Shown here piece by piece: positions 1 through 5,693 of a DNA stretch of 5,693 bases. Origin of the DNA: Clostridia bacterium (GTDB taxonomy: Bacteria > Bacillota_A > Clostridia > Oscillospirales > CAG-272); the NCBI GenBank assembly GCA_017408625.1, contig JAFQUG010000337.1, positions 1-5,693 on the forward strand. Direction: 5' to 3'. Under the pieces are notes generated by a model. That model did not search any database. It saw only the letters and a list, made by a program, of their open reading frames with translations, and was not told where the DNA came from. The stretch's first letter is position 1. Each line of letters begins with the position of its first letter. The translations under genes and the position numbers were made by a program.

Positions 1-40
1 CGGCCCGACTCGCCGGGTGAGATTCCTCGTATGGGGCAGC

Positions 41-84
41 AGAAAAAGAACAGGCACCTCGAATGAGATGCCTGTTCTTTTTCT
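41..84 (-). terminator. Bidirectional intrinsic terminator hairpin after tRNA-Glu
   Basis: Two 20-base arms (41-60 and 65-84) are complementary at 19 of 20 positions; the exception is a C/T difference that allows a G-U pair on one strand. They enclose a 4-base loop (61-64). The inner stem is mixed-GC (CAGGCA...TGCCTG), and the outer stem is A-rich on the left and T-rich on the right, so a U-tract lies at the 3' side of the RNA on either strand. It begins on the last base of the tRNA CCA end, so it most likely terminates the tRNA transcript. Its symmetry would also stop a plus-strand transcript arriving from left of the window. Confidence 0.8.
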
Positions 85-158
85 GGTGACCCGTACGGGA
101 ATCGAACCCATGTTTCCAGCGTGAGAGGCTAGCGTCTTGACCGCTTGACCAACGGGCC
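84..158 (-). tRNA. tRNA-Glu, anticodon CUC, CCA encoded
   Basis: Read on the minus strand, this is a complete cloverleaf. The acceptor stem pairs GGCCCGT (152-158) with ACGGGTC (88-94), with one G-U pair. The T-arm has a TTCGATT loop. The anticodon stem CTAGC/GCTGG closes a 7-base loop, CTCTCAC (121-127). The anticodon CTC is at 123-125 and reads GAG codons. The discriminator A is at 87 and CCA is encoded at 84-86. The overall sequence resembles bacterial tRNA-Glu. The gene is transcribed alone from its own promoter at 177-205 and ends directly in the terminator hairpin. CUC is normally a second isoacceptor beside tRNA-Glu(UUC), so another Glu tRNA should exist elsewhere in the genome. Confidence 0.96.
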
Positions 159-176
159 GTCGTTTGCGACTTGCTT

Positions 177-205
177 ATTATAGCACATCCTTTTTAAAAA
201 TGCAA
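177..205 (-). promoter_or_regulatory. Sigma-A promoter of the tRNA-Glu gene
   Basis: On the minus strand there is a -35 box TTGCAT (200-205), a 17-base spacer and a perfect -10 box TATAAT (177-182), preceded by TG one base upstream (extended -10). The predicted start falls about 10-12 bases before the tRNA 5' end at 158. The A/T tracts just upstream (about 206-245) could act as an UP element, as is common for stable-RNA promoters. Confidence 0.88.
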
Positions 206-306
206 CCCCTTTTTGAAAAAAAGTTGAAAAATTTTTTCAGTTTTCTTTTTTTGTGTTCTTATATGCCAAAAGTAGATTTTTCCGCGTTCTTTTTTTCTTT
301 TTCCCC
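206..306. other. AT-rich spacer between divergent promoters
   Basis: This stretch is dominated by A and T runs, unlike the GC-richer coding regions around it. It separates the leftward tRNA promoter from the rightward promoter of the glycoside hydrolase gene. No ribosome binding site with a plausible ORF was found. An ATG at 253 is in frame with the downstream gene, but it lies upstream of that gene's promoter and encodes a Phe-rich stretch unlike the rest of the protein, so it is not taken as a start. A-tract curvature or UP-element activity for either promoter is possible but inferred. Confidence 0.5.
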
Positions 307-335
307 TTGCCATTTTTACAAAAATACGCTACAAT
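307..335 (+). promoter_or_regulatory. Sigma-A promoter of the GH106-like gene
   Basis: A -35 box TTGCCA (307-312), a 17-base spacer and a -10 box TACAAT (330-335) are visible; each box differs from consensus at one position. Transcription would start near 342, giving a leader of about 34 bases before the ATG at 376. This placement excludes the upstream in-frame ATG at 253 as the start of the protein. Confidence 0.75.
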
Positions 336-364
336 GAAATCAGAAAATTTTTCACTGATGTTCA
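335..364. repeat. Imperfect inverted repeat over the +1 region, possible operator
   Basis: TGAA (335-338) and ATCAG (339-343) on the left are mirrored by CTGAT (355-359) and TTCA (361-364) on the right, around an AAAATTTTTCA centre, with one extra base between the right-hand blocks. The dyad covers the predicted transcription start and ends at the Shine-Dalgarno sequence, a classic position for a repressor site that controls a sugar-hydrolase gene. No regulator gene is present in the window, and AT-rich DNA gives chance dyads, so the role is inferred. Confidence 0.3.
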
Positions 365-371
365 AGGAGGT
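364..371 (+). promoter_or_regulatory. Ribosome binding site fixing the start at 376
   Basis: AAGGAGGT is an eight-base match to the anti-Shine-Dalgarno sequence, with five bases between GGAGG and the ATG at 376. It decides the start in favour of 376 over the longer in-frame option at 253. Confidence 0.9.
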
Positions 372-375
372 ACAC

Positions 376-2415
376 ATGATCTACGACAAGAACAGACAGA
401 CCCCCGAGCTTGACCGTGAGCTTTTCAAAAATCCCACGGCACAATATCGCGGCACGCCCTTCTGGGCATGGAACTGCGATCTGCAGAAGGATGAGCTTCT
501 GCGTCAGATCGACGTTTTCAAGCAGATGGGTCTGGGCGGCTTTCACATGCATTGCCGCGACGGTATGTCCACCACCTATCTCTCGGATGATTTTATGGAT
601 CTGGTCAAGGCCTGCACCGATCACGCAGAGAAAAACGAGATGCTTGCCTGGCTGTACGACGAGGATAAGTGGCCCTCCGGCTTTGCGGGCGGCTACGTCA
701 CCAAGGATCCCGCCTTCCGCCAGAGATTCATTTCCTTTACCTGCAATCCCGATTACCCCGTATGCGACAACGCTGTGCTGATCGCCAGATTCGACGTCGT
801 ACTGGGTAAAGACAAGTGCCTCAAATCCTACCGCAAGGTACAGGACGGCGACGAGATCGAGGGCACGCTTTGGACGGTGTGGCGCGAGATCGCAGGCAAC
901 TCCCCATGGTTTAACAACCAGTCCTATGTGGACACGCTCAACAAGGCGGCCATTGAAAAATTCATCGAGGTCACGCACGAGCGATATAAAAAAGCAGTTG
1001 GTGACCGCTTTGGCACGACCGTACCCGCCATCTTTACCGACGAGCCTCAGTTCATGCGCAAGGGTACGCTGAGCTTTGCAGACAGCAAGCAGAACGTGCA
1101 CCTTCCCTGGACCGATGATCTGGAGGAGACCTTCGTAGCGGCTTACGGCGACTCCCTGGTGGATCATTTGCCCGAGCTGCTCTGGGATCTCCCGGGTGGC
1201 GAGATCTCGCTGACCAGATATCACTACCACGACCACGTTTCCGAGCGTTTTGCCAAGGCGTTTGCCGACACCTGCGGCAACTGGTGCGACGCAAACAACA
1301 TTGCACTGACCGGCCACATGATGGAGGAGCCTACCCTGCACTCCCAGACCGCTGCAATCGGCGACTGTATGCGCTCTTACCGCGCGTTCGGCATTCCCGG
1401 CATTGATATGCTGTGCGCAAGCTTTGAATTTACCACCGCCAAGCAATGCCAGTCCTCGGTGCATCAGTACGGTCGCCCCGGCATGATGAGCGAGCTTTAC
1501 GGCGTGACCGGCTGGGATTTCGACTTCCGCGGCCACAAGCTGCACGGCGACTGGCAGGCAGCACTCGGCGTGACCGTGCGCGTCCAGCACCTTTCCTGGG
1601 TCTCCATGAAGGGTACGGCCAAGCGCGACTACCCCGCATCCATTTCCTATCAATCCCCTTGGTACGGCGAATACAGCTACGTGGAGGATCACTTTGGCCG
1701 TGTCAATACCGCGCTGACCCGCGGCACACCGCTTGTCAAGGTTGGCGTTGTGCACCCCGTGGAAAGCTATTGGCTGCATTGGGGTCCCAACGAGCAGACG
1801 CAGCTGGTGCGTGACAAGCTGGACGGCAATTTCCAAAACGTGACAAGCTGGCTGCTGCGCGGCAATATTGACTTTGACTTTATTTGCGAATCCACGCTGC
1901 CCGATCTTTGCCCCGAGGGTGGAAATCCCCTGCAGGTGGGCAAGATGGCATACGACGTAGTCATCGTGCCCGAGTGCGAGACGCTGCGCTCGACCACGCT
2001 GAACAGACTGGAAGCATTCCGCGCAGCGGGCGGCAAGCTGGTCTTTATGGGTGATGCCCCCAAGTATGAGGACGCAAAGCCCTCAGTGCGCGGCAAGGCA
2101 CTCTTCGACATGGCAAAACAGATCGCCTTCTCCCGCGGTGCACTGCTGGAGGAGCTTTACGACGACCGCACGGTCGAGATCCGCAATTTCAGCGGGCATA
2201 CACCGACAATCTCATTCACCAGATCAGACGCGATACCAATGGCACGTGGCTGTTTATCTCGCATTGCACCCAGCCCTATAACAAGGACGTTGCCCGTGCA
2301 CAGGGCATCCACATCTACGTCAAGGGCAAATACAAGGCACAGCTGTGGGATACCGTCACGGGTGAGATCAAGCCCGTTCGCTACAGCAACCGCACGGGTG
2401 GCAAGACCCACGTGA
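376..2415 (+). CDS. GH106-like glycoside hydrolase, N-terminal part (frameshifted)
   Basis: This encodes the catalytic part of a large glycoside hydrolase related to family GH106 (alpha-L-rhamnosidases acting on plant pectin-type glycans). Family-like motifs in order are PFWAWN (residues 28-33), YDEDKWPSG (94-102), FTDEP (220-224), GHMMEEP (313-319), SELYG followed by GWDFDF (372-384) and KRDYP (416-420). E223, E317/E318 and E373 are candidate acidic active-site residues, not proven here. No signal peptide follows the chosen start, which suggests a cytoplasmic enzyme acting on imported oligosaccharides. Residues 1 to about 607 look genuine. The last 72 residues turn Arg/Ser/Thr-rich and are an out-of-frame reading of the same gene, which continues in the -1 frame to 3485. 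The repaired protein would be about 1036 residues, typical for the group. Substrate specificity cannot be read from the sequence. The start is set by the ribosome binding site at 364-371 and the promoter at 307-335. Confidence 0.85.
   Translation: MIYDKNRQTPELDRELFKNPTAQYRGTPFWAWNCDLQKDELLRQIDVFKQMGLGGFHMHCRDGMSTTYLSDDFMDLVKACTDHAEKNEMLAWLYDEDKWPSGFAGGYVTKDPAFRQRFISFTCNPDYPVCDNAVLIARFDVVLGKDKCLKSYRKVQDGDEIEGTLWTVWREIAGNSPWFNNQSYVDTLNKAAIEKFIEVTHERYKKAVGDRFGTTVPAIFTDEPQFMRKGTLSFADSKQNVHLPWTDDLEETFVAAYGDSLVDHLPELLWDLPGGEISLTRYHYHDHVSERFAKAFADTCGNWCDANNIALTGHMMEEPTLHSQTAAIGDCMRSYRAFGIPGIDMLCASFEFTTAKQCQSSVHQYGRPGMMSELYGVTGWDFDFRGHKLHGDWQAALGVTVRVQHLSWVSMKGTAKRDYPASISYQSPWYGEYSYVEDHFGRVNTALTRGTPLVKVGVVHPVESYWLHWGPNEQTQLVRDKLDGNFQNVTSWLLRGNIDFDFICESTLPDLCPEGGNPLQVGKMAYDVVIVPECETLRSTTLNRLEAFRAAGGKLVFMGDAPKYEDAKPSVRGKALFDMAKQIAFSRGALLEELYDDRTVEIRNFSGHTPTISFTRSDAIPMARGCLSRIAPSPITRTLPVHRASTSTSRANTRHSCGIPSRVRSSPFATATARVARPT
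2191..2201 (+). other. Frameshift site: probable loss of one G
   Basis: Upstream of here the first frame gives a family-like protein (ELYDDRTVEIRNFSG). Downstream the family-like reading is one base back (YTDNLIHQIRRDTNGTWLFI). Restoring one G in the GGG run at 2194-2196 yields NFSGAYTDNLIHQ, joining both parts without a gap. No X-XXY-YYZ slippery heptamer is present in the reading phase, so programmed slippage is unlikely. A sequencing or assembly error, or a real recent mutation, would explain it. The downstream frame has no stops up to 3483, which argues against long-standing decay. Confidence 0.8.
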
Positions 2416-3485
2416 TCATGACACTGCACGACTACGACTCGGCACTTCTCTACCTTGAGGACACGGACGAGGATTGCGGCTACGAGCCTGCCGCAAAGTC
2501 TGCTCCCACGCCCATCGGCATCGTTCGCATGAACGACGGCTACGGTGCATGGGCAAAAGAGTGCGGCGAGAATCCCGTTGCAGTCGTACCCTATACCGTG
2601 CCCTATACCTTAAGCGAGCCCAACGTGCTGCTGCTTGACATGGCAAAATACGCCTTGGACGACGAGGCACTTGCCGGTCCTGAGGAAATCCTGCGCATTG
2701 ACGCGGCCATTCGTCGCCGCCTTGGCTTCCCCGCAGGCAAGGCGCAACCCTGGGTGATCCAGGACACGCCCGCCAAGCACAGCGTGACGCTGGAATTCAA
2801 GATTGACAGTGAGATCGATTACGAAAAGCCCTTCCTTGCGCTTGAGGATGCCGACATCGCAACCGTCGCGTGGAACGGACAGCCCGTGACCGCCAAGCCG
2901 GACGGCTATTACGTGGATCTCTCGATCCAAAAGATTGCGCTGCCGCCTCTTTGCAAGGGTGAGAATACGCTGCGCGTCACCATTCCCTTTGGCGCAAGAT
3001 CCAACTGCGAGGCAATGTACCTGCTTGGCGCGTTTGGCGTCAAGGTCGCCGGCAGACAGCTGACTGTCACCGCCCTTCCCGAAACGCTCGGATTCTCGGA
3101 TCTGACCTACCAAGGCCTGCCCTTCTACGGCGGTGCGGTCTCCTATCACATTCCCGTATCCTGTGAGACGGAATGGGAGGCCATCATCCGCGTGCCGCAC
3201 TACACCGCTGCCGTCAACACGGTCGAGGTGGACGGTGAAAAGCGCGCCGTGGTAGCATACCCGCCCTATGCAGCAGACCTTGGCAAGCTGTCCGCGGGCA
3301 AGCACACGGTCAGCGTCACCTCCTACATCTCGCGCCGCAACTGCTTTGGAGACGTTCACAACGCCGACGAAACCTTCTTCTGGCAAGGTCCCTCTGCCTG
3401 GGTAACAAGCGGCAGCGAATGGACCTACGAATACCGCCTGCGTCGCACCGGCGTGCTTTCCACTCCCGAAATTCTGAAAAAATAA
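2412..3485 (+). CDS. GH106-like glycoside hydrolase, C-terminal part (frameshifted)
   Basis: This is the C-terminal part of the same hydrolase. The family-like reading in this frame really begins near 2199; the GTG at 2412 is only the first formal start codon. It overlaps the stop of the upstream fragment (GTGA) but has no good ribosome binding site, so independent translation is doubtful. In the 357-residue reading, about residues 115-215 look like a beta-sandwich of the galactose-binding/GH2 sugar-binding type (WVIQDTPAKHSVTLEF, then WNGQPV and GENTLRVTIP). About residues 225-345 form a second beta-rich region that ends in NCFGDVHNADETFFWQGP (310-327) and a WTYEYRL segment, typical of the end of this enzyme group. 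The C-terminus therefore appears complete. The stop TAA is followed 13 bases later by a strong terminator. Function would depend on joining to the N-terminal part. Confidence 0.78.
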   Translation: MIMTLHDYDSALLYLEDTDEDCGYEPAAKSAPTPIGIVRMNDGYGAWAKECGENPVAVVPYTVPYTLSEPNVLLLDMAKYALDDEALAGPEEILRIDAAIRRRLGFPAGKAQPWVIQDTPAKHSVTLEFKIDSEIDYEKPFLALEDADIATVAWNGQPVTAKPDGYYVDLSIQKIALPPLCKGENTLRVTIPFGARSNCEAMYLLGAFGVKVAGRQLTVTALPETLGFSDLTYQGLPFYGGAVSYHIPVSCETEWEAIIRVPHYTAAVNTVEVDGEKRAVVAYPPYAADLGKLSAGKHTVSVTSYISRRNCFGDVHNADETFFWQGPSAWVTSGSEWTYEYRLRRTGVLSTPEILKK

Positions 3486-3494
3486 GTGCAATTC

Positions 3495-3534
3495 AAAAGG
3501 GGCTGAGTTTGTGGACTCAGCCCCGATTTTTATT
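3495..3534. terminator. Bidirectional terminator between convergent genes
   Basis: GGGGCTGAGT (3499-3508) and ACTCAGCCCC (3515-3524) form a perfect 10-bp stem with a 6-base loop. On the plus strand it is followed by GATTTTTATTT, ending the hydrolase transcript. On the minus strand it is followed by TTTT (3495-3498), ending the transcript of the 3530-5362 gene, whose stop codon lies only five bases from the stem. The minus-strand U-tract is shorter, so termination may be weaker in that direction. Confidence 0.92.
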
Positions 3535-5362
3535 TGTCTATTTGCTCGTATGCTTCGGTATGATAGGTCAGCGTAAGGCGGTTTTGCTCGTACCAATCGG
3601 CACTCGTCATGTCAAACAAGCCCTTGAGTGCCTGCAGATACCAATACTCGCGCCCCTCACCGTCATAAACCAATACCCCATACACGGGCGATTCGGTCTT
3701 AGTGGTGCTGCTGCCCAGGCTGGAAGAGGTGATGTCGAACGTTTTGGTCACCTTGACAAGCTCCACAACTCCCGAGCAATCCCCGGGCTTTGCCGATTGC
3801 AGCCATTCGTCCGCGCCCTGGATCATCACGTTTCCAAAAATCCATCCTCCCGTTGCGGTTTCGACAGGCTTCCCGTTTTTCATAACGTTCCCTTCGGAAA
3901 GATCTCCCGGCAGATAATCGTTGGCCGCATGGCAGGCAAAGGGATCGATCCTTCCCTCTTCCTGCATCTGCATGGCCGTCTCAAGCAGAGTGTCCTTATT
4001 CATCGCTCCCTTGCCGTACTGCTCGTAAAAAAGCTCCGCCGCCTCGCGGTCATCAAAGATCACGTAGCCTGTGTGCTTGGTGATCTCGGTCGTGCGATAA
4101 GCCTCGCGATCCACAAAGTAAACTCTGACGGTAAAGCTTGAGGTGACCTCCCCCGTTACGGGATTGGTTTGCTCCTCCAAGTCTTGGAACACCCTGACCT
4201 CGCCTGCTTTGGCGTGGTCGGCGTAAGATTGCTCCCGGGTGCCGAACAGCCACGGGCGCAGCTCGTCCGGCGTATAGGACATGGGGGAGGTCTGGAGCAA
4301 TCGGGCAAAGCGCGTGTTCAGATATTCCTCTGTATATTTCTGCGCAAAATATTCCTCCAACAATTGCTCCGCAAGCTCGGGAACGTATCCGCTTTCCTTG
4401 AAATACTTTTCCCATTGGCTCTCGCGATAGTATTTCTTTTCATCGCTGACAATGATATCCAGCACAGTCTCCCGAAACGCCTGCTTATCCGTACACGCCT
4501 CAAGCCGTGCCGCATGCTCTGCAAGCGCAGCCTTTTCCTCCTCATACTTGGCAGCAGACTTATTATAGTTGTTCACCGAGTGGGAATACACGTAATAATC
4601 CGCCTGATAAAAGGAGGCTGCGTGGTCTAAGACGTACCCCTCCACCATCTCGTCGGTGGGCTCGTCCGTTTCGTACTGCTCGGTCAGTACCTTCTCATAT
4701 TTTTCAGCCAGCGCAATGATCTCAAGGCATTCGCGCAAATCCCGTACGGTCAAGGGGGCGTCGTATTTCTCTTTCAGATACGCGCCAAAAAATACCGGAT
4801 AAGACTCTCCTGCCTGTTTTGCAGCCGCTTTTTCTTGCTTGTATGATTTTCTTTCATCCTTGACGGTGTTCTCAATCTCCTCATATTCCTCTGCGCTCAG
4901 CGATACCTCGTGTGCACAGGCCGCCTCGCAAAAGGTCAGCATGCGCGTCACTTCCTTCTCGGTAAGTCTCATGTAATAATCAAACACGCTCACTCTTCCG
5001 TCCTCGGTCAGCTGCGCGTATTCCTGTTCCTTGAGAGAATGCTCAAAGGATTGCAAGCCCATGGCGCGGGCGATCAGCTCCTCTTTGTCCGCTTGATCGG
5101 TGATATGCTCGTATTGCTTTTCTATTTCCAAATAATATTCGTCAAACGTGCGGGTAAAAAAATACCCCATCATGCCACTGTTGATCCGATAGTGCTCGGT
5201 CTTTACCACGATTTCGGAGCTCGTAAGCAGCCCGTTCCCCACACCGCCAAATGCAAAAGCAGCAAATAATGCACCAAGTGAGAGCGCACACGCACCAAGC
5301 AATATTACAAGAGCGAGCGCAGCACACACCCATATGCACAGCTTTTTCTTTTTTTCTTGCAT
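3530..5362 (-). CDS. Membrane-anchored PrsA/SurA-like protein, 610 aa
   Basis: This is predicted to be an extracytoplasmic protein tethered to the membrane. KKKK at residues 4-7 precedes a hydrophobic stretch at about 8-40, consistent with an uncleaved signal anchor. LGAC (22-25) resembles a lipobox, but the hydrophobic run continues past the Cys, so a lipoprotein is less likely. Residues 50-80 (SSEIVVKTEHYRINSGMMGY onward) resemble the start of SurA/PrsA-type foldases. The middle (about 90-350) is Glu/Lys/Ala/Tyr-rich and mostly helical, with a possible coiled coil at 265-290. About 430-585 resembles a divergent parvulin (PpiC) domain: TGYVIFDDREAAELFYEQY, then GGWIF (505-509), KPGDCSGVVE (525-534) and a YGVLVYDGEG strand (561-570). 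Isomerase activity is uncertain; it may be a chaperone-like scaffold. It is a single-gene unit with its own promoter, a good ribosome binding site (AAAGGAGG, 5 bases from ATG) and a terminator. The exact family was not recognised. Confidence 0.85.
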   Translation of the reverse strand: MQEKKKKLCIWVCAALALVILLGACALSLGALFAAFAFGGVGNGLLTSSEIVVKTEHYRINSGMMGYFFTRTFDEYYLEIEKQYEHITDQADKEELIARAMGLQSFEHSLKEQEYAQLTEDGRVSVFDYYMRLTEKEVTRMLTFCEAACAHEVSLSAEEYEEIENTVKDERKSYKQEKAAAKQAGESYPVFFGAYLKEKYDAPLTVRDLRECLEIIALAEKYEKVLTEQYETDEPTDEMVEGYVLDHAASFYQADYYVYSHSVNNYNKSAAKYEEEKAALAEHAARLEACTDKQAFRETVLDIIVSDEKKYYRESQWEKYFKESGYVPELAEQLLEEYFAQKYTEEYLNTRFARLLQTSPMSYTPDELRPWLFGTREQSYADHAKAGEVRVFQDLEEQTNPVTGEVTSSFTVRVYFVDREAYRTTEITKHTGYVIFDDREAAELFYEQYGKGAMNKDTLLETAMQMQEEGRIDPFACHAANDYLPGDLSEGNVMKNGKPVETATGGWIFGNVMIQGADEWLQSAKPGDCSGVVELVKVTKTFDITSSSLGSSTTKTESPVYGVLVYDGEGREYWYLQALKGLFDMTSADWYEQNRLTLTYHTEAYEQIDK

Positions 5363-5367
5363 ACGCG

Positions 5368-5375
5368 CCTCCTTT
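5368..5375 (-). promoter_or_regulatory. Ribosome binding site of the 610-aa protein gene
   Basis: On the minus strand AAAGGAGG lies five bases before the ATG at 5360-5362. It supports this start, which also places the KKKK-plus-hydrophobic segment at the N-terminus as expected for an exported protein. Confidence 0.88.
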
Positions 5376-5390
5376 GCATTGATTAAAACT

Positions 5391-5420
5391 ATTTTATCAT
5401 GCCACAGGTGAGATTGTCAA
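5391..5420 (-). promoter_or_regulatory. Sigma-A promoter of the 610-aa protein gene
   Basis: On the minus strand there is a perfect -35 box TTGACA (5415-5420), an 18-base spacer and a -10 box TAAAAT (5391-5396) preceded by TG one base upstream (extended -10). Transcription should start near 5384, giving a short leader of about 20 bases before the ATG. Confidence 0.82.
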
Positions 5421-5432
5421 GCATGCCTTTGT

Positions 5433-5456
5433 AAATCTTAATTTTTATGAAGATTT
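5433..5456. repeat. 24-bp inverted repeat between divergent promoters
   Basis: The left arm AAATCTTAAT (5433-5442) and right arm ATGAAGATTT (5447-5456) match as reverse complements at nine of ten positions, around TTTT (5443-5446). The dyad lies between the -35 box of the leftward promoter (5415-5420) and that of the rightward promoter (5468-5473), the position expected of a shared operator or activator site. There is no T-run after it and no gene ends here, so it does not look like a terminator. The protein that would bind it is unknown. Confidence 0.45.
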
Positions 5457-5467
5457 GCCGCCCTCTC

Positions 5468-5496
5468 TTGACCGATGCACAGGCGAAACGTATAAT
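5468..5496 (+). promoter_or_regulatory. Sigma-A promoter of the right-edge gene
   Basis: A -35 box TTGACC (5468-5473), a 17-base spacer and a perfect -10 box TATAAT (5491-5496) give a near-consensus strong promoter. Transcription would start near 5503, about 23 bases before the ATG at 5526. Confidence 0.87.
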
Positions 5497-5525
5497 GGAG
5501 TCAGAAATTTTTGCGAGGTCGGATT

Positions 5526-5693
5526 ATGCAAAACTTACTGTATACGCTGCAAAACTTCTTTACGCACAAGGATTTTTTGGTGCGTGACAATTTGGTCGGT
5601 ATGCTGTTCTCCCCTCTGCATCTCTGCCTGTCCGCACTCTTTTTAGCGCTCATCATTTTCCTGGCGGTCAAGCTGCGAAAATGCAATCACAAA
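5526..5693 (+). CDS. Putative small integral membrane protein, 5' part only
   Basis: This is an open reading frame of 56 codons that runs off the right edge without a stop. It starts with ATG about seven bases after a modest GAGG ribosome binding site (5515-5518) and 30 bases after a perfect -10 box. The visible protein has a Phe-rich start (MQNLLYTLQNFFTHKDFLV), an FSPLHL motif at about residues 28-33, and a hydrophobic helix to about residue 49 that ends in basic residues (VKLRKCNHK). This fits a first transmembrane segment with a cytoplasmic positive flank. The FS-x-x-HL pattern before the first helix recalls YwaF/TIGR02206-type membrane proteins, but too little is present to assign a family. 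Confidence 0.7.
   Translation, partial: MQNLLYTLQNFFTHKDFLVRDNLVGMLFSPLHLCLSALFLALIIFLAVKLRKCNHK

Noticed and set aside
1..66. Possible C-terminal end of a plus-strand gene at the left edge (frames stopping at 18-20 or 64-66)
   Set aside because: Too few codons are present to judge coding, and the later stop lies inside the terminator hairpin. The symmetric terminator hints at such a gene, but nothing identifies it.
206..300. A/T tracts as a replication origin or CRISPR leader
   Set aside because: No DnaA-box cluster, iterated repeats or spacers are visible; the tracts are typical of promoter-rich intergenic DNA in Firmicutes.
253..375. N-terminal extension of the glycosidase to the ATG at 253
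   Set aside because: It lies upstream of the promoter at 307-335, lacks a ribosome binding site, and encodes a Phe-rich stretch from AT-rich intergenic DNA. The start at 376 has an excellent Shine-Dalgarno sequence.
352..1836. A 494-codon open frame on the minus strand, opposite the glycosidase gene
   Set aside because: It lies antisense to a well-supported coding region, has no ribosome binding site or recognisable domain, and its composition follows from the codon bias of the real gene.
2150..2415. Programmed -1 ribosomal frameshifting in the glycosidase gene
   Set aside because: I found no in-phase slippery heptamer around the junction or among the codons checked just upstream, and no reason for this enzyme family to use recoding; a one-base loss in a G-run explains the data more simply.
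2610..3596. A 328-codon minus-strand open frame, opposite the C-terminal part of the glycosidase
   Set aside because: It runs across the shared terminator and the end of the convergent gene and has no family-like motifs; it is an antisense shadow.
3419..4141. A 240-codon plus-strand open frame, opposite the 610-aa protein gene
   Set aside because: It spans the terminator hairpin at 3499-3524 and lies antisense to a coherent gene that has its own promoter and ribosome binding site.
5455..5646. A 63-codon plus-strand open frame across the right-hand promoter
   Set aside because: Its start precedes the -35 box at 5468, it has no ribosome binding site, and it overlaps the better-supported frame starting at 5526.

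Overview
The window looks like chromosomal DNA of a moderately GC-rich Clostridia/Firmicutes bacterium, probably a gut commensal. This rests on strong AGGAGG-type ribosome binding sites, A/T-tract-rich intergenic DNA with near-consensus sigma-A promoters, a large membrane-anchored PrsA/SurA-like extracytoplasmic protein, and a glycosidase family common in plant-glycan degraders. No mobile element, CRISPR array or phage gene was seen.

Layout. Positions 1-40 hold no gene I can support. A long hairpin at 41-84 is a bidirectional terminator that abuts a minus-strand tRNA-Glu(CUC) gene (84-158), which has its own strong promoter at 177-205. After an AT-rich divergent spacer, a plus-strand promoter (307-335) and a strong ribosome binding site drive a single-gene unit from 376 to 3485. 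This unit encodes a cytoplasmic-looking, roughly 1036-residue glycoside hydrolase of the GH106-like (alpha-L-rhamnosidase-related) group. The gene is broken by one apparent -1 frameshift near 2194-2199, so as written it reads as two ORFs (376-2415 and 2412-3485). Adding one G to the GGG run at 2194-2196 restores a continuous family-like protein.

A perfect 10-bp hairpin at 3499-3524 ends this unit and also serves the convergent minus-strand gene 3530-5362. That gene encodes a 610-residue, Glu-rich, membrane-anchored protein whose C-terminal part resembles a degenerate parvulin domain of the PrsA/SurA type. Its promoter (5391-5420) faces a plus-strand promoter with a perfect -10 box (5468-5496). 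Between the two -35 boxes lies a 24-bp inverted repeat that could be a shared operator. The plus-strand promoter drives a gene starting at 5526, of which only the first 56 codons are present; they encode a small membrane protein start.

The genes appear to be independent transcription units rather than one pathway. No sugar transporter, regulator or second glycosidase accompanies the GH106-like gene inside the window. I found no convincing new multi-gene system. The points most worth checking are the frameshift, the divergent-promoter dyad and the poorly characterised 610-residue surface protein.
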